Assembly: GCA_902497025.1 (NCBI GenBank)
Contig: CABVDJ010000047.1
Coordinates: forward strand, 1 to 7,277
DNA: 7,277 nt
Direction of reading: 5' to 3'
Source: an uncultured Collinsella sp.
GTDB taxonomy: Bacteria > Actinomycetota > Coriobacteriia > Coriobacteriales > Coriobacteriaceae
Both the position numbers and the translations under genes were made by a program. Each line of letters opens with the position of its first letter. Positions within the stretch are counted from its first letter, which is position 1. Positions 1 to 5,645 of this stretch are shown here, piece by piece. The notes under the pieces were generated by a model. It was not told where the DNA came from. It did not search any database and saw nothing but the letters and a program-made list of their open reading frames with translations.

Positions 1-2
1 TC

Positions 3-167
3 GACACCGCCGAGTTCGCGATCCCCGGCCTTGACGACGAGTTCCGCGTCATCGTCTCCCCGTGGATTCTGACGGTGCTCGTGACCGACCGCCTGGCTCG
101 CTACTACGAGACGGTCACCAAGCACAACCTCAAGTATCGTCGCTACTATCACCAGTTCGACTACTAA
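3..167 (+). CDS. C-terminal fragment of a SIS-domain-like sugar isomerase/deglycase (5' end outside window)
   Basis: An open frame enters from the left edge and gives 54 residues before a TAA stop. It reads DTAEFAIPGLDDEF near the edge and ends RRYYHQFDY. A hydrophobic stretch, VSPWILTVLVTDRLARYY, precedes a basic, tyrosine-rich tail. From memory, FrlB/GfrF-type SIS deglycases end with a similar helix followed by an R-R-Y-containing tail, so I assign it to that family. The catalytic part lies outside the window. Supporting context: the next gene, 46 bases on, is a PTS IIA, and another SIS-domain gene begins at 7088. In the Salmonella gfr cluster such enzymes sit beside mannose-family PTS genes. 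No terminator follows the stop, so it is probably the upstream member of the same operon as the PTS genes. Family assignment is moderate; the substrate is unknown. Confidence 0.6.
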   Translation, partial: DTAEFAIPGLDDEFRVIVSPWILTVLVTDRLARYYETVTKHNLKYRRYYHQFDY

Positions 168-213
168 AGAAAACGGGTGCGGGAACGTGCCGGGCTATTG
201 AGAGGAACACAGA

Positions 214-633
214 ATGAGACAGTACATCATCGCCAGCCATGCGCACTTCGCTACCGGCATCAAGGAGAGCGTCGAGCTGCTCTCGGGCGCTCGCGACAAC
301 GTCCACGATCTTTCGATGTTCGTCGATGGCCGCATGGACGTGGCCGAGGAGGCCCAAAAACTGCTGACAGGCATGTCTGCCGACGATGATGTCGTTGTCT
401 GCACCGACCTCTTTGGCGGCAGCGTCAACAACGAGTTCACCAAGATCGTCCAGACGCGTCCCCGCACGTACCTCGTTACCAACATGAACCTTCCTCTCCT
501 CATCCAGTTGCTGTTCTCTGACGAGTCGGCGCCGGTTGAGGAGACGATTCGCGCCATCGTCGCTGCGGACGATACGCGCGTGAAGTTTGTCAACGATCTT
601 TTGGTCGATGACGACGAGGAAGAAGAGTTCTAA
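214..633 (+). CDS. PTS mannose/fructose/sorbose family, EIIA component
   Basis: A complete 139-residue soluble EIIA of the ManX-N/AgaF type, the usual length for a free-standing domain. It takes phosphate from HPr on a histidine and passes it to EIIB in the cytoplasm. The N-terminus has the phosphorylation motif S-H-A-H-F-A-T-G; by alignment with the T-H-G of E. coli ManX, His9 should be the phosphorylated residue. The second family motif, DLFGGS (residues 65-70), is followed by NN. VTNMNLPLL (88-96) matches the third conserved strand. The start is the ATG behind GAGAGGA (200-206), 7 bases upstream. The C-terminus is very acidic (VDDDEEEEF). It is the first PTS gene of the cluster and lies 57 bases before EIIB. 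It is the only IIA in the window, so it may also serve the second IIC-IID pair (inference). Confidence 0.95.
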   Translation: MRQYIIASHAHFATGIKESVELLSGARDNVHDLSMFVDGRMDVAEEAQKLLTGMSADDDVVVCTDLFGGSVNNEFTKIVQTRPRTYLVTNMNLPLLIQLLFSDESAPVEETIRAIVAADDTRVKFVNDLLVDDDEEEEF

Positions 634-653
634 TCCGCAGCACCTACTGACAC

Positions 654-666
654 GCCGTAAGACGGC
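654..666 (+). promoter_or_regulatory. Small intercistronic hairpin between IIA and IIB
   Basis: GCCGT (654-658) pairs with ACGGC (662-666) around a three-base loop, AAG. No T-run follows, so it is not a terminator. It sits 12 bases before the G-rich ribosome site of the IIB gene and could influence mRNA stability or processing. Five base pairs may also be chance. Confidence 0.3.
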
Positions 667-690
667 ACAAGACCTTTGGGGGGTCACATT

Positions 691-1173
691 ATGATTCAGC
701 TACTTCGCGTTGACCATCGCCTGCTTCATGGCCAGGTCGCAGTTTCCTGGGTTCAGGGCCTCGGCTCCAACTGCATCTTCTGCGTGGGCGATAAGGTCGC
801 TAACGACCCGGTGTGGAAGACGACGCTCAAGATGGGCAAGCCTGCCGGCTGCAAGCTCGTCATCAAAGATATGGAGCATGCAATCGAAGCTATCAACTCG
901 GGCGTGACCGACAAGTACAAGATGATCATCTGTGTCGCCACTATTGCTGAGGCAAAGCAGCTTGTTGAGGGCTGCCCGCAGATCAAGTCGGTCAACCTGG
1001 GCAACACCAAGCCCAAGGACGAGAAGCGCCCCGATGCTCGTCAGGTCTCTCGTCAGATCTTCCTGACCGCAGCCGAGGAAGCCGATGTGCGCGAGATGCT
1101 GGATCGTGGCGTTGAGGTCGAGATTCGACCCCTGGCCGATGACCCCAAGGTTGACTGCGCCAGCGTGCTCTAG
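691..1173 (+). CDS. PTS mannose/fructose/sorbose family, EIIB component
   Basis: A 160-residue soluble EIIB (PTSIIB_sorb family), of normal length. It receives phosphate from EIIA and phosphorylates the sugar during passage through IIC-IID. The family signature lies at the N-terminus: RVDHRLLHGQVAVSWV, with the phosphorylated histidine predicted as His13 in HGQ. The central region shows the expected alternation of strands and helices (MIICVATIAEAKQLVEG, then VNLGN). I place the start at ATG 691, with GGGGGG (678-683) as ribosome site 7 bases upstream. An in-frame TTG at 676 would add MGGHI but would place the G-tract inside the gene. It is followed by a 58-base gap with a hairpin before IIC, so it is probably co-transcribed with IIA, IIC and IID. 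Confidence 0.95.
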   Translation: MIQLLRVDHRLLHGQVAVSWVQGLGSNCIFCVGDKVANDPVWKTTLKMGKPAGCKLVIKDMEHAIEAINSGVTDKYKMIICVATIAEAKQLVEGCPQIKSVNLGNTKPKDEKRPDARQVSRQIFLTAAEEADVREMLDRGVEVEIRPLADDPKVDCASVL

Positions 1174-1184
1174 GCGTTTGAATT

Positions 1185-1204
1185 CGAAGAGTCTGAGCTC
1201 TTCG
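1185..1204 (+). promoter_or_regulatory. Intercistronic hairpin between IIB and IIC
   Basis: CGAAGAG (1185-1191) pairs perfectly with CTCTTCG (1198-1204) around the six-base loop TCTGAG. No U-tract follows, so it does not look like a terminator. It ends 13 bases before the GGAAAGGGGG ribosome site of the IIC gene. A role in mRNA processing or in setting the ratio of soluble to membrane subunits is possible (inference). Confidence 0.45.
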
Positions 1205-1231
1205 TAGTGTCCTATTAGGAAAGGGGGATGT

Positions 1232-2005
1232 ATGCTTACCCAAGCAATCCTCATCGGACTTATCGCCGCATTTGGTAAGTTCGACTCCCAGCTCGGTACG
1301 CTCTATGCGTTCCGCCCCATCGTCCTGTGCCCGCTCGTGGGTCTGGTGCTGGGGGACCTGCAGTCCGGCCTCGCGATCGGTGCGAGTCTGGAGCTGCTGT
1401 TCATGGGCTCGATCTCCATCGGCGCCTACCTGCCGCCTGATGAGACGATCGGCGGCGTGCTCGCCTGCGCCTTCGCTATCCAGCTGGGCCAGAGCACCGA
1501 GGCAGCCATCGCGCTTGCCATGCCCATCGCCACGCTGTGCCTTGCCATCAAGAACATCCTCAACGCCGCCCTGCCGATCCTGGTTGACCGCGCTGATGTC
1601 TTCTCCGGCCAGGGCAACCTTAAGGGTGTCTATGCGATGCACTTCCTGATCGGTTTAACCGGCATCATCATGGCGTTCCTGCTGTGCTCGCTGTCGTTCT
1701 ATCTGGGTGCTGACGCTATCCAGGGCGTGCTCGACTTTATCCCCGACTTTGTTCTTGCTGGCTTTGGCGTTGCCGCCAACATCCTGCCTGCCATGGGCTT
1801 CGCCATGCTCGGCCGCCTGGTGCTCACCAAGCAGCTCGTGCCCTTCTACTTCCTGGGCTTCCTGCTGTGCTCCTACGCCAACGTGCCCGTCCTGGGCGTC
1901 GCCCTGATCGCCATCATCATCGGCATCGACAAGTTCGACCTGCTCGGCCTGGGCGGAGCCCAGCCCCAGCTCTCCGCGGAAGGGGATGAGGACGATGACT
2001 TCTAG
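1232..2005 (+). CDS. PTS mannose/fructose/sorbose family, EIIC component (copy 1)
   Basis: A 257-residue polytopic membrane protein; with IID it forms the sugar channel of the permease. Family signature near residues 27-70: RPIVLCPLVGLVLGD, then GASLELLFMG and GAYLPPDETIGG. Hydrophobic segments lie near 4-18, 28-43, 71-110, 136-158 and 175-235. The C-terminus is strongly acidic (AEGDEDDDF). The start ATG follows GGAAAGGGGG (1218-1227); the ATG at 1228 is in another frame. The end overlaps the IID start by 11 bases if IID begins at 1995, suggesting translational coupling. Anomaly: from residue 179 onward the DNA is identical to copy 2 (4024-4797) except at position 1789, whereas residues 1-178 differ at about 51 sites by my count. 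Codon use changes at the same point, from mixed to almost only C/G-ending. Confidence 0.95.
   Translation: MLTQAILIGLIAAFGKFDSQLGTLYAFRPIVLCPLVGLVLGDLQSGLAIGASLELLFMGSISIGAYLPPDETIGGVLACAFAIQLGQSTEAAIALAMPIATLCLAIKNILNAALPILVDRADVFSGQGNLKGVYAMHFLIGLTGIIMAFLLCSLSFYLGADAIQGVLDFIPDFVLAGFGVAANILPAMGFAMLGRLVLTKQLVPFYFLGFLLCSYANVPVLGVALIAIIIGIDKFDLLGLGGAQPQLSAEGDEDDDF
1307..1363 (+). repeat. Short high-identity patch shared by the two IIC genes (copy 1)
   Basis: These 57 bases match 4099-4155 except at 1342 (T here, C at 4134), inside an otherwise clearly diverged part of the two IIC genes. They encode the conserved segment from A-F-R-P to G-D-L-Q. Either strong constraint or a small conversion tract would explain it. 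Confidence 0.6.
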
Positions 2006-2818
2006 TCCCGAGAACAAGATCACGCGCTCCGACCTCGTCAAGAGCGCCGTCAACGTCGGCGCCCTGGGCATGGAGTTCTCCTGGACCTACTACAAGCAGA
2101 TGAACATCGCCTTCTGCCTGATGGTCGCCAACATGCTCAAGAAGATCTACGCCGGCCGCCCCGACGACTACGCCGAGGCCCTGCACCGCCACTGCGCGTT
2201 CTTCAACATCACCGTCCAGTTCGCCCCGTTCGTCGGCGGCATCGCGATGGCCATGGAGGAGAAGGTCGCCCGCGGCGAGATCGAGCCCGAGAGCGTCAAC
2301 GACGTCAAGGCCGCCCTCATGGGCCCGCTGTCCGGCATCGGCGACTCCATCTTCCTGTCGACGCTGCGCGTGGTCGCCGCCGCGGTGGGCATCAGCCTGT
2401 GCCAGGCCGGCAACCCCTTCGGCCCCATCGCCTTCCTGCTCATCTACAACGTCCCCGGCTTCGCGCTGCGCGTCTGGGGCGCCGTCAAGGGCTACGAGCT
2501 GGGCGTGGGCTTCCTGGACGAGGCCCAGAGGACCGGCCTCATGCAGAAGATCATGACCTGCGTGGGAATCGTGGGCGTCATGGTCGTTGGCGCCATGTGC
2601 AAGGACATGTTCTGGGCCAGCATCCCGGTGGCCATCGGCTCGGGCGACGACGCCCAGACCCTCCAGGACATCCTGGACGGCATCATGCCCGGCATGCTCG
2701 GCATGATCGCCTTCTGGCTGTACTACTGGCTGCTGTCCAAGAAGATCAACCCCATGGTGCTGATCGTGGCCACCATGGTCGTGGGCATCATCGGCGCGTT
2801 CTTCGGCGTGCTGGCGTA
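1766..2818 (+). repeat. 1053-bp direct repeat, copy 1 (IIC 3' end plus IID)
   Basis: This block matches 4558-5610 at a constant offset of 2792 bases, with one difference that I see (1789 T versus 4581 G). From 1790 to 2818, 1029 bases appear identical, including synonymous positions and all of IID. Identity stops inside the IID stop codon: TAG here, TAA in copy 2. No IS element, terminal inverted repeat or target duplication borders it. This suggests recent recombination or gene conversion rather than transposition. Confidence 0.93.
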
Positions 2819-2819
2819 G
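1995..2819 (+). CDS. PTS mannose/fructose/sorbose family, EIID component (copy 1)
   Basis: A 274-residue membrane subunit that pairs with IIC. It has the family order: an N-terminal helix region (ITRSDLVKSAVNVGALGMEF), FFN (69-71), a G-G-I-A-M-A-M-E-E stretch ending at residue 89, GPLSGIGDS (110-118), then the hydrophobic Q-A-G-N-P-F-G-P segment. Two C-terminal hydrophobic segments lie near 234-247 and 253-272. I choose ATG 1995 because AAGGGG (1980-1985) lies 9 bases before it. The in-frame ATG at 1986 would add MRT but leaves no spacing from that site. The gene overlaps the IIC stop, so the two are likely coupled. Nearly all codons end in C or G, more so than in neighbouring genes, which suggests high expression. 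It ends in TAG, 29 bases before a terminator, and the protein is identical to the copy at 4787. Confidence 0.95.
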   Translation: MTSSPENKITRSDLVKSAVNVGALGMEFSWTYYKQMNIAFCLMVANMLKKIYAGRPDDYAEALHRHCAFFNITVQFAPFVGGIAMAMEEKVARGEIEPESVNDVKAALMGPLSGIGDSIFLSTLRVVAAAVGISLCQAGNPFGPIAFLLIYNVPGFALRVWGAVKGYELGVGFLDEAQRTGLMQKIMTCVGIVGVMVVGAMCKDMFWASIPVAIGSGDDAQTLQDILDGIMPGMLGMIAFWLYYWLLSKKINPMVLIVATMVVGIIGAFFGVLA

Positions 2820-2848
2820 GCTCCTGCGTTCTATTCTGCCCCCAAGGG

Positions 2849-2879
2849 AAACGGCGATCCATTGCGGTCGCCGTTTTTT
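2849..2879 (+). terminator. Rho-independent terminator after the first PTS set
   Basis: AAACGGCGA (2849-2857) pairs with TCGCCGTTT (2868-2876) around a 10-base loop. The T-run at 2874-2879 overlaps the end of the stem. It lies 30 bases after the IID stop and 28 bases before the GTG start of the EamA gene. It probably ends most IIA-IIB-IIC-IID transcripts, with possible readthrough into the carrier gene. Confidence 0.85.
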
Positions 2880-2907
2880 ATTACCGAAAGCTAGCTGGAG
2901 GTGCTTC

Positions 2908-3798
2908 GTGATTCGATCTGACAATCCACCCGATAATGGCGTGAGCGGGGCGATGTATCTATTTGGCACGGCGCTCTTGTGGAGTTTTATCGGCATCCTC
3001 GTTCGCGCCAATTCGCAGTCAGCTCTTTTGATCGGTGCCGTTACGGCAATATTTATGGCGCTCTTTATCCTGCTCGTCGGCAGGCCCATCCTCCGCGTCA
3101 GCCGTCTTATTGTCCTTGTGGCCGTCTGCAACTTCGTGACGGGCACCACGTTTAACTTTGCCAACCAGCTCACGACGGTCGGCAACGCGATCGTCCTGCA
3201 GTACACCTCGATGATTTTCGTTATCGTGTATCAATCGCTCGCAACTCGCACGTTGCCCTCGCCTGCGAAGATTGCCTCCGTGGTGGTTGCTTTTACGGGT
3301 ATGGGACTTTTCTTTTTAGGCGATTTGAGTGCCGAGGGCATGCTCGGCAACCTGCTTGCCGTCATTTCGGGCGCCACCTTTGGGCTGTGTTTCTTTTTGA
3401 ACTCTCGCCCCGATGCGTCGCCCATGGTGTCCTCGCTCATCTCCTGCGGTATCTCGATGTTGCCGATCGTCTATTTTGCCGGTGCCCTAGACTCCGTGAG
3501 ACCATTTGAGTGGGGGCTTATGCTGGTGCATGGCCTTTTTTGCAGTGGCCTTGCGAGCGTGCTGTATGCCAAGGGAATTGCGCGCACTAACGCGTTTGCG
3601 GCCAACTTGGTCTGCATGAGCGAGGTCGTGCTCGCTCCCTGCTGGTCGGCGCTCCTCTTTGGCGAGGTCTTTCGCTGGAACGAGTTTTTGGGCGCGGCGA
3701 TAATCGTTTTGGTGATTGTAGGCAACTTGGCATACGATGCCTTTGGCGATGGCTTTCTGGTGGCGCTTGTCCGCCATCGAAACAAAGAGCGCGCCTGA
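2908..3798 (+). CDS. EamA/DMT-superfamily membrane transporter
   Basis: A 296-residue protein with about ten hydrophobic segments, the usual size for the 10-TMS drug/metabolite transporter group. It shows two EamA-like halves: residues 14-139, containing FANQLTTVGNAIVLQYTSM, and residues 145-275, containing YAKGIARTNAFAANLV and LLFGEVFRWNEFLGA. The final F-G-E-x-x-x-x-x-E-x-x-G-A pattern is typical of the family. Members often export amino acids or other small metabolites; the substrate here is unknown. The start is GTG 2908 behind TGGAGG (2896-2901). Codon use is more mixed, with more T-ending codons, than in the IID gene upstream. The gene begins 28 bases after a terminator with no clear promoter between, so readthrough from the PTS operon is the likely source of its mRNA. 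I see no convincing terminator after its TGA stop. Confidence 0.9.
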   Translation: MIRSDNPPDNGVSGAMYLFGTALLWSFIGILVRANSQSALLIGAVTAIFMALFILLVGRPILRVSRLIVLVAVCNFVTGTTFNFANQLTTVGNAIVLQYTSMIFVIVYQSLATRTLPSPAKIASVVVAFTGMGLFFLGDLSAEGMLGNLLAVISGATFGLCFFLNSRPDASPMVSSLISCGISMLPIVYFAGALDSVRPFEWGLMLVHGLFCSGLASVLYAKGIARTNAFAANLVCMSEVVLAPCWSALLFGEVFRWNEFLGAAIIVLVIVGNLAYDAFGDGFLVALVRHRNKERA

Positions 3799-3843
3799 TG
3801 GGATACGTCTGCCGTTTACGGTAAAAAACACTCCGCTGAGCGA

Positions 3844-3888
3844 GTGGTATTAAATAGTAAGAACCTGCATACCTATAATTGGTATCAA
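3844..3888 (+). promoter_or_regulatory. Promoter with paired operator-like motifs, upstream of the second IIC-IID
   Basis: A perfect -10 box, TATAAT (3874-3879), is present. The best -35 candidate 18 bases upstream (TTAAAT, 3850-3855) is weak. GTGGTATTAA (3844-3853) overlaps the -35 region, and TTGGTATCAA (3879-3888) overlaps the end of the -10 and the expected start site. Their starts are 35 bases apart. The same arrangement with the same distances recurs at 6995-7039, so one regulator probably controls both. TTGGTATCAA is a near palindrome. TGGTAT half-sites recall GntR/HutC-type operators, but the regulator is not in the window and its family is a guess. Confidence 0.75.
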
Positions 3889-3895
3889 ATCATTT

Positions 3896-3930
3896 GTACC
3901 TGGCATGGGTGTTAGCAGCACACCAGGTAC
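3896..3930 (+). promoter_or_regulatory. Leader hairpin 1 upstream of the second IIC-IID
   Basis: GTACCTGG (3896-3903) pairs with CCAGGTAC (3923-3930), eight perfect base pairs around a 19-base loop. An alternative fold keeps GTACCT/AGGTAC and adds GGTGT/ACACC inside with a six-base bulge. It starts just after the expected transcription start and lacks a T-run, so it would be a 5' leader structure or a palindromic protein site, not a terminator. Confidence 0.5.
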
Positions 3931-3932
3931 GC

Positions 3933-4003
3933 TTCGAGCCGTGGAATCGAACTCCCGGAATTGATATCAACAACGCGCGCGACGGGAGTGACGACGGTTC
4001 GAG
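3933..4003 (+). promoter_or_regulatory. Leader hairpin 2 (two-stage stem) just before the ribosome site of IIC copy 2
   Basis: An outer stem pairs 3933-3942 (TTCGAGCCGT) with 3994-4003 (ACGGTTCGAG), ten pairs including two G-U. An inner stem pairs 3951-3957 (ACTCCCG) with 3983-3989 (CGGGAGT), seven perfect pairs. An internal loop of 8 and 4 bases separates them. The 25-base apical loop contains the perfect palindrome TTGATATCAA. The element ends 10 bases before the GAGAGGA ribosome site. I do not recognise it as a known riboswitch or antiterminator class. Confidence 0.5.
3961..3970 (+). promoter_or_regulatory. Perfect 10-bp palindrome TTGATATCAA, possible extra operator
   Basis: TTGATATCAA is fully self-complementary and differs by one base from the motif TTGGTATCAA at 3879-3888. 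Its start is 82 bases downstream of that motif, in the apical loop of leader hairpin 2. It could be a downstream operator for the same regulator (inference), or simply part of the loop. Confidence 0.35.
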
Positions 4004-4023
4004 ATTCTTAATTGAGAGGAACT

Positions 4024-4797
4024 ATGCTTGTCCAAGCAATCCTCGTCGGCTTAGTCGGAGCGTTTGGATGTCTCGACTACCAGCTCGGCACCCTTTACGC
4101 GTTCCGCCCCATCGTCCTGTGCCCGCTCGTGGGCCTGGTGCTGGGGGACCTGCAGGCTGGCCTTGCCGTTGGCGCCAGCCTGGAGCTGCTGTTCATGGGT
4201 TCGGTTTCCATCGGCGCCTACGTGCCGCCTAACGAAACCATCGGCGGCGTACTCGCCTGCGCGTTTGCCATACAGCTCGGTCAGGGTACCGAGACAGCCA
4301 TCGCGCTTGCCATGCCCATCGCCGTCCTTTCGCTGACGTTCGACAACATTACCAGTGCCTTGTTCCCCGTGTTTGTCGATATGGCAGACAAGTTCGCCCT
4401 CAAGGGAAATCTCAAAGGTATTTACGCCGTCCATTGGGGACTTGGACTTTGGGGCTGCCTCGAGTACTTCTTGCTGTGCGGCGGCGCATTCTACTTGGGG
4501 TCTGACGCCATCCAGGGCCTGCTCGACTTCGTCCCGTCCTTCATCATTGATGGTTGCGGCGTTGCCGCCAACATCCTGCCGGCCATGGGCTTCGCCATGC
4601 TCGGCCGCCTGGTGCTCACCAAGCAGCTCGTGCCCTTCTACTTCCTGGGCTTCCTGCTGTGCTCCTACGCCAACGTGCCCGTCCTGGGCGTCGCCCTGAT
4701 CGCCATCATCATCGGCATCGACAAGTTCGACCTGCTCGGCCTGGGCGGAGCCCAGCCCCAGCTCTCCGCGGAAGGGGATGAGGACGATGACTTCTAG
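4024..4797 (+). CDS. PTS mannose/fructose/sorbose family, EIIC component (copy 2, orphan pair)
   Basis: A 257-residue channel subunit, the same length as copy 1 and aligned with it without gaps. It keeps the family motifs RPIVLCPLVGLVLGD, GASLELLFMG and PPNETIGG, and the acidic tail EGDEDDDF. The ATG start follows GAGAGGA (4014-4020); an in-frame TTG at 4012 would put that site inside the gene. Residues 1-178 differ from copy 1 at about 51 positions, densest between about 98 and 178, for example IKNILNAALPIL against FDNITSALFPVF. Residues 179-257 are identical. If the variable part touches sugar, the two channels could differ in specificity (inference). No IIA or IIB gene accompanies it, so it needs those subunits from elsewhere, most simply 214-1173. 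It has its own promoter and a structured leader. Confidence 0.95.
   Translation: MLVQAILVGLVGAFGCLDYQLGTLYAFRPIVLCPLVGLVLGDLQAGLAVGASLELLFMGSVSIGAYVPPNETIGGVLACAFAIQLGQGTETAIALAMPIAVLSLTFDNITSALFPVFVDMADKFALKGNLKGIYAVHWGLGLWGCLEYFLLCGGAFYLGSDAIQGLLDFVPSFIIDGCGVAANILPAMGFAMLGRLVLTKQLVPFYFLGFLLCSYANVPVLGVALIAIIIGIDKFDLLGLGGAQPQLSAEGDEDDDF
4099..4155 (+). repeat. Short high-identity patch shared by the two IIC genes (copy 2)
   Basis: Partner of 1307-1363, with one difference (4134 C against 1342 T). It is an island of near-identity within the diverged N-terminal half. Confidence 0.6.
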
Positions 4798-5610
4798 TCC
4801 CGAGAACAAGATCACGCGCTCCGACCTCGTCAAGAGCGCCGTCAACGTCGGCGCCCTGGGCATGGAGTTCTCCTGGACCTACTACAAGCAGATGAACATC
4901 GCCTTCTGCCTGATGGTCGCCAACATGCTCAAGAAGATCTACGCCGGCCGCCCCGACGACTACGCCGAGGCCCTGCACCGCCACTGCGCGTTCTTCAACA
5001 TCACCGTCCAGTTCGCCCCGTTCGTCGGCGGCATCGCGATGGCCATGGAGGAGAAGGTCGCCCGCGGCGAGATCGAGCCCGAGAGCGTCAACGACGTCAA
5101 GGCCGCCCTCATGGGCCCGCTGTCCGGCATCGGCGACTCCATCTTCCTGTCGACGCTGCGCGTGGTCGCCGCCGCGGTGGGCATCAGCCTGTGCCAGGCC
5201 GGCAACCCCTTCGGCCCCATCGCCTTCCTGCTCATCTACAACGTCCCCGGCTTCGCGCTGCGCGTCTGGGGCGCCGTCAAGGGCTACGAGCTGGGCGTGG
5301 GCTTCCTGGACGAGGCCCAGAGGACCGGCCTCATGCAGAAGATCATGACCTGCGTGGGAATCGTGGGCGTCATGGTCGTTGGCGCCATGTGCAAGGACAT
5401 GTTCTGGGCCAGCATCCCGGTGGCCATCGGCTCGGGCGACGACGCCCAGACCCTCCAGGACATCCTGGACGGCATCATGCCCGGCATGCTCGGCATGATC
5501 GCCTTCTGGCTGTACTACTGGCTGCTGTCCAAGAAGATCAACCCCATGGTGCTGATCGTGGCCACCATGGTCGTGGGCATCATCGGCGCGTTCTTCGGCG
5601 TGCTGGCGTA
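4558..5610 (+). repeat. 1053-bp direct repeat, copy 2 (IIC 3' end plus IID)
   Basis: Partner of 1766-2818, differing only at 4581 as far as I can see by eye. Sequences outside the block, on both sides, are unrelated or clearly diverged. The 3' boundary lies in the last base of the IID stop codon. Confidence 0.93.
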
Positions 5611-5611
5611 A
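4787..5611 (+). CDS. PTS mannose/fructose/sorbose family, EIID component (copy 2)
   Basis: A 274-residue EIID with the same protein as the copy at 1995-2819, and the same DNA except for the stop codon (TAA here). It carries the same family marks: FFN at 69-71, M-E-E at 87-89, GPLSGIGDS at 110-118 and two hydrophobic segments at the C-terminus. The ATG at 4787 follows AAGGGG (4772-4777) and overlaps the end of IIC copy 2; an alternative ATG lies at 4778. Because the IID proteins and the C-termini of the IIC proteins are identical, mixed complexes between the two IIC-IID sets would be possible in the cell (inference). A strong terminator begins 34 bases after the stop. Confidence 0.95.
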   Translation: MTSSPENKITRSDLVKSAVNVGALGMEFSWTYYKQMNIAFCLMVANMLKKIYAGRPDDYAEALHRHCAFFNITVQFAPFVGGIAMAMEEKVARGEIEPESVNDVKAALMGPLSGIGDSIFLSTLRVVAAAVGISLCQAGNPFGPIAFLLIYNVPGFALRVWGAVKGYELGVGFLDEAQRTGLMQKIMTCVGIVGVMVVGAMCKDMFWASIPVAIGSGDDAQTLQDILDGIMPGMLGMIAFWLYYWLLSKKINPMVLIVATMVVGIIGAFFGVLA

Positions 5612-5645
5612 GGGCCCGGCTGCATAGATTTTCGTTGCAACCTGG

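Noticed and set aside
197..208. ATTGAGAGGAAC shared with 4011-4022, suggesting the IIC copy 2 leader came from a IIA leader
   Set aside because: It contains a ribosome site in both places, and a 12-base match is expected by chance in a window of this size. The flanks do not match.
2399..2911. Open frame on the + strand, out of frame within IID (and its copy at 5191-5691)
   Set aside because: Arg/His/Gly-rich shadow of the high-GC IID gene, with no ribosome site or domain.
1917..3206. Long open frame on the - strand (429 codons) across IID and the EamA start, and its near twin at 4709-5791 (360 codons)
   Set aside because: Antisense to well-supported IID genes with extreme C/G-ending codons, which removes stops on the opposite strand. 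The product is His/Asp/Ala/Gly-rich low-complexity sequence with no recognisable domain, and the duplication follows from the DNA repeat.
3807..3829. Possible terminator after the EamA gene (CCGTTTACGG followed by TAAAAAA)
   Set aside because: The stem has only four pairs with a two-base loop, and the run is A rather than T on the + strand.
3943..3958. tRNA T-arm-like sequence on the - strand (GGAATCGAACTCCCGG)
   Set aside because: The T-stem does not close properly and no acceptor, anticodon or D arm is present nearby. The bases are better explained by the stem at 3933-4003.
3879..4232. Open frame on the + strand in the promoter/leader region
   Set aside because: It runs through the promoter and hairpins into IIC copy 2 in another frame, and its product has no recognisable family.
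1766..5610. Mobile element or transposition as the cause of the repeat
   Set aside because: No transposase, terminal inverted repeats or target-site duplications are visible, and the repeat limits fall inside coding sequence.
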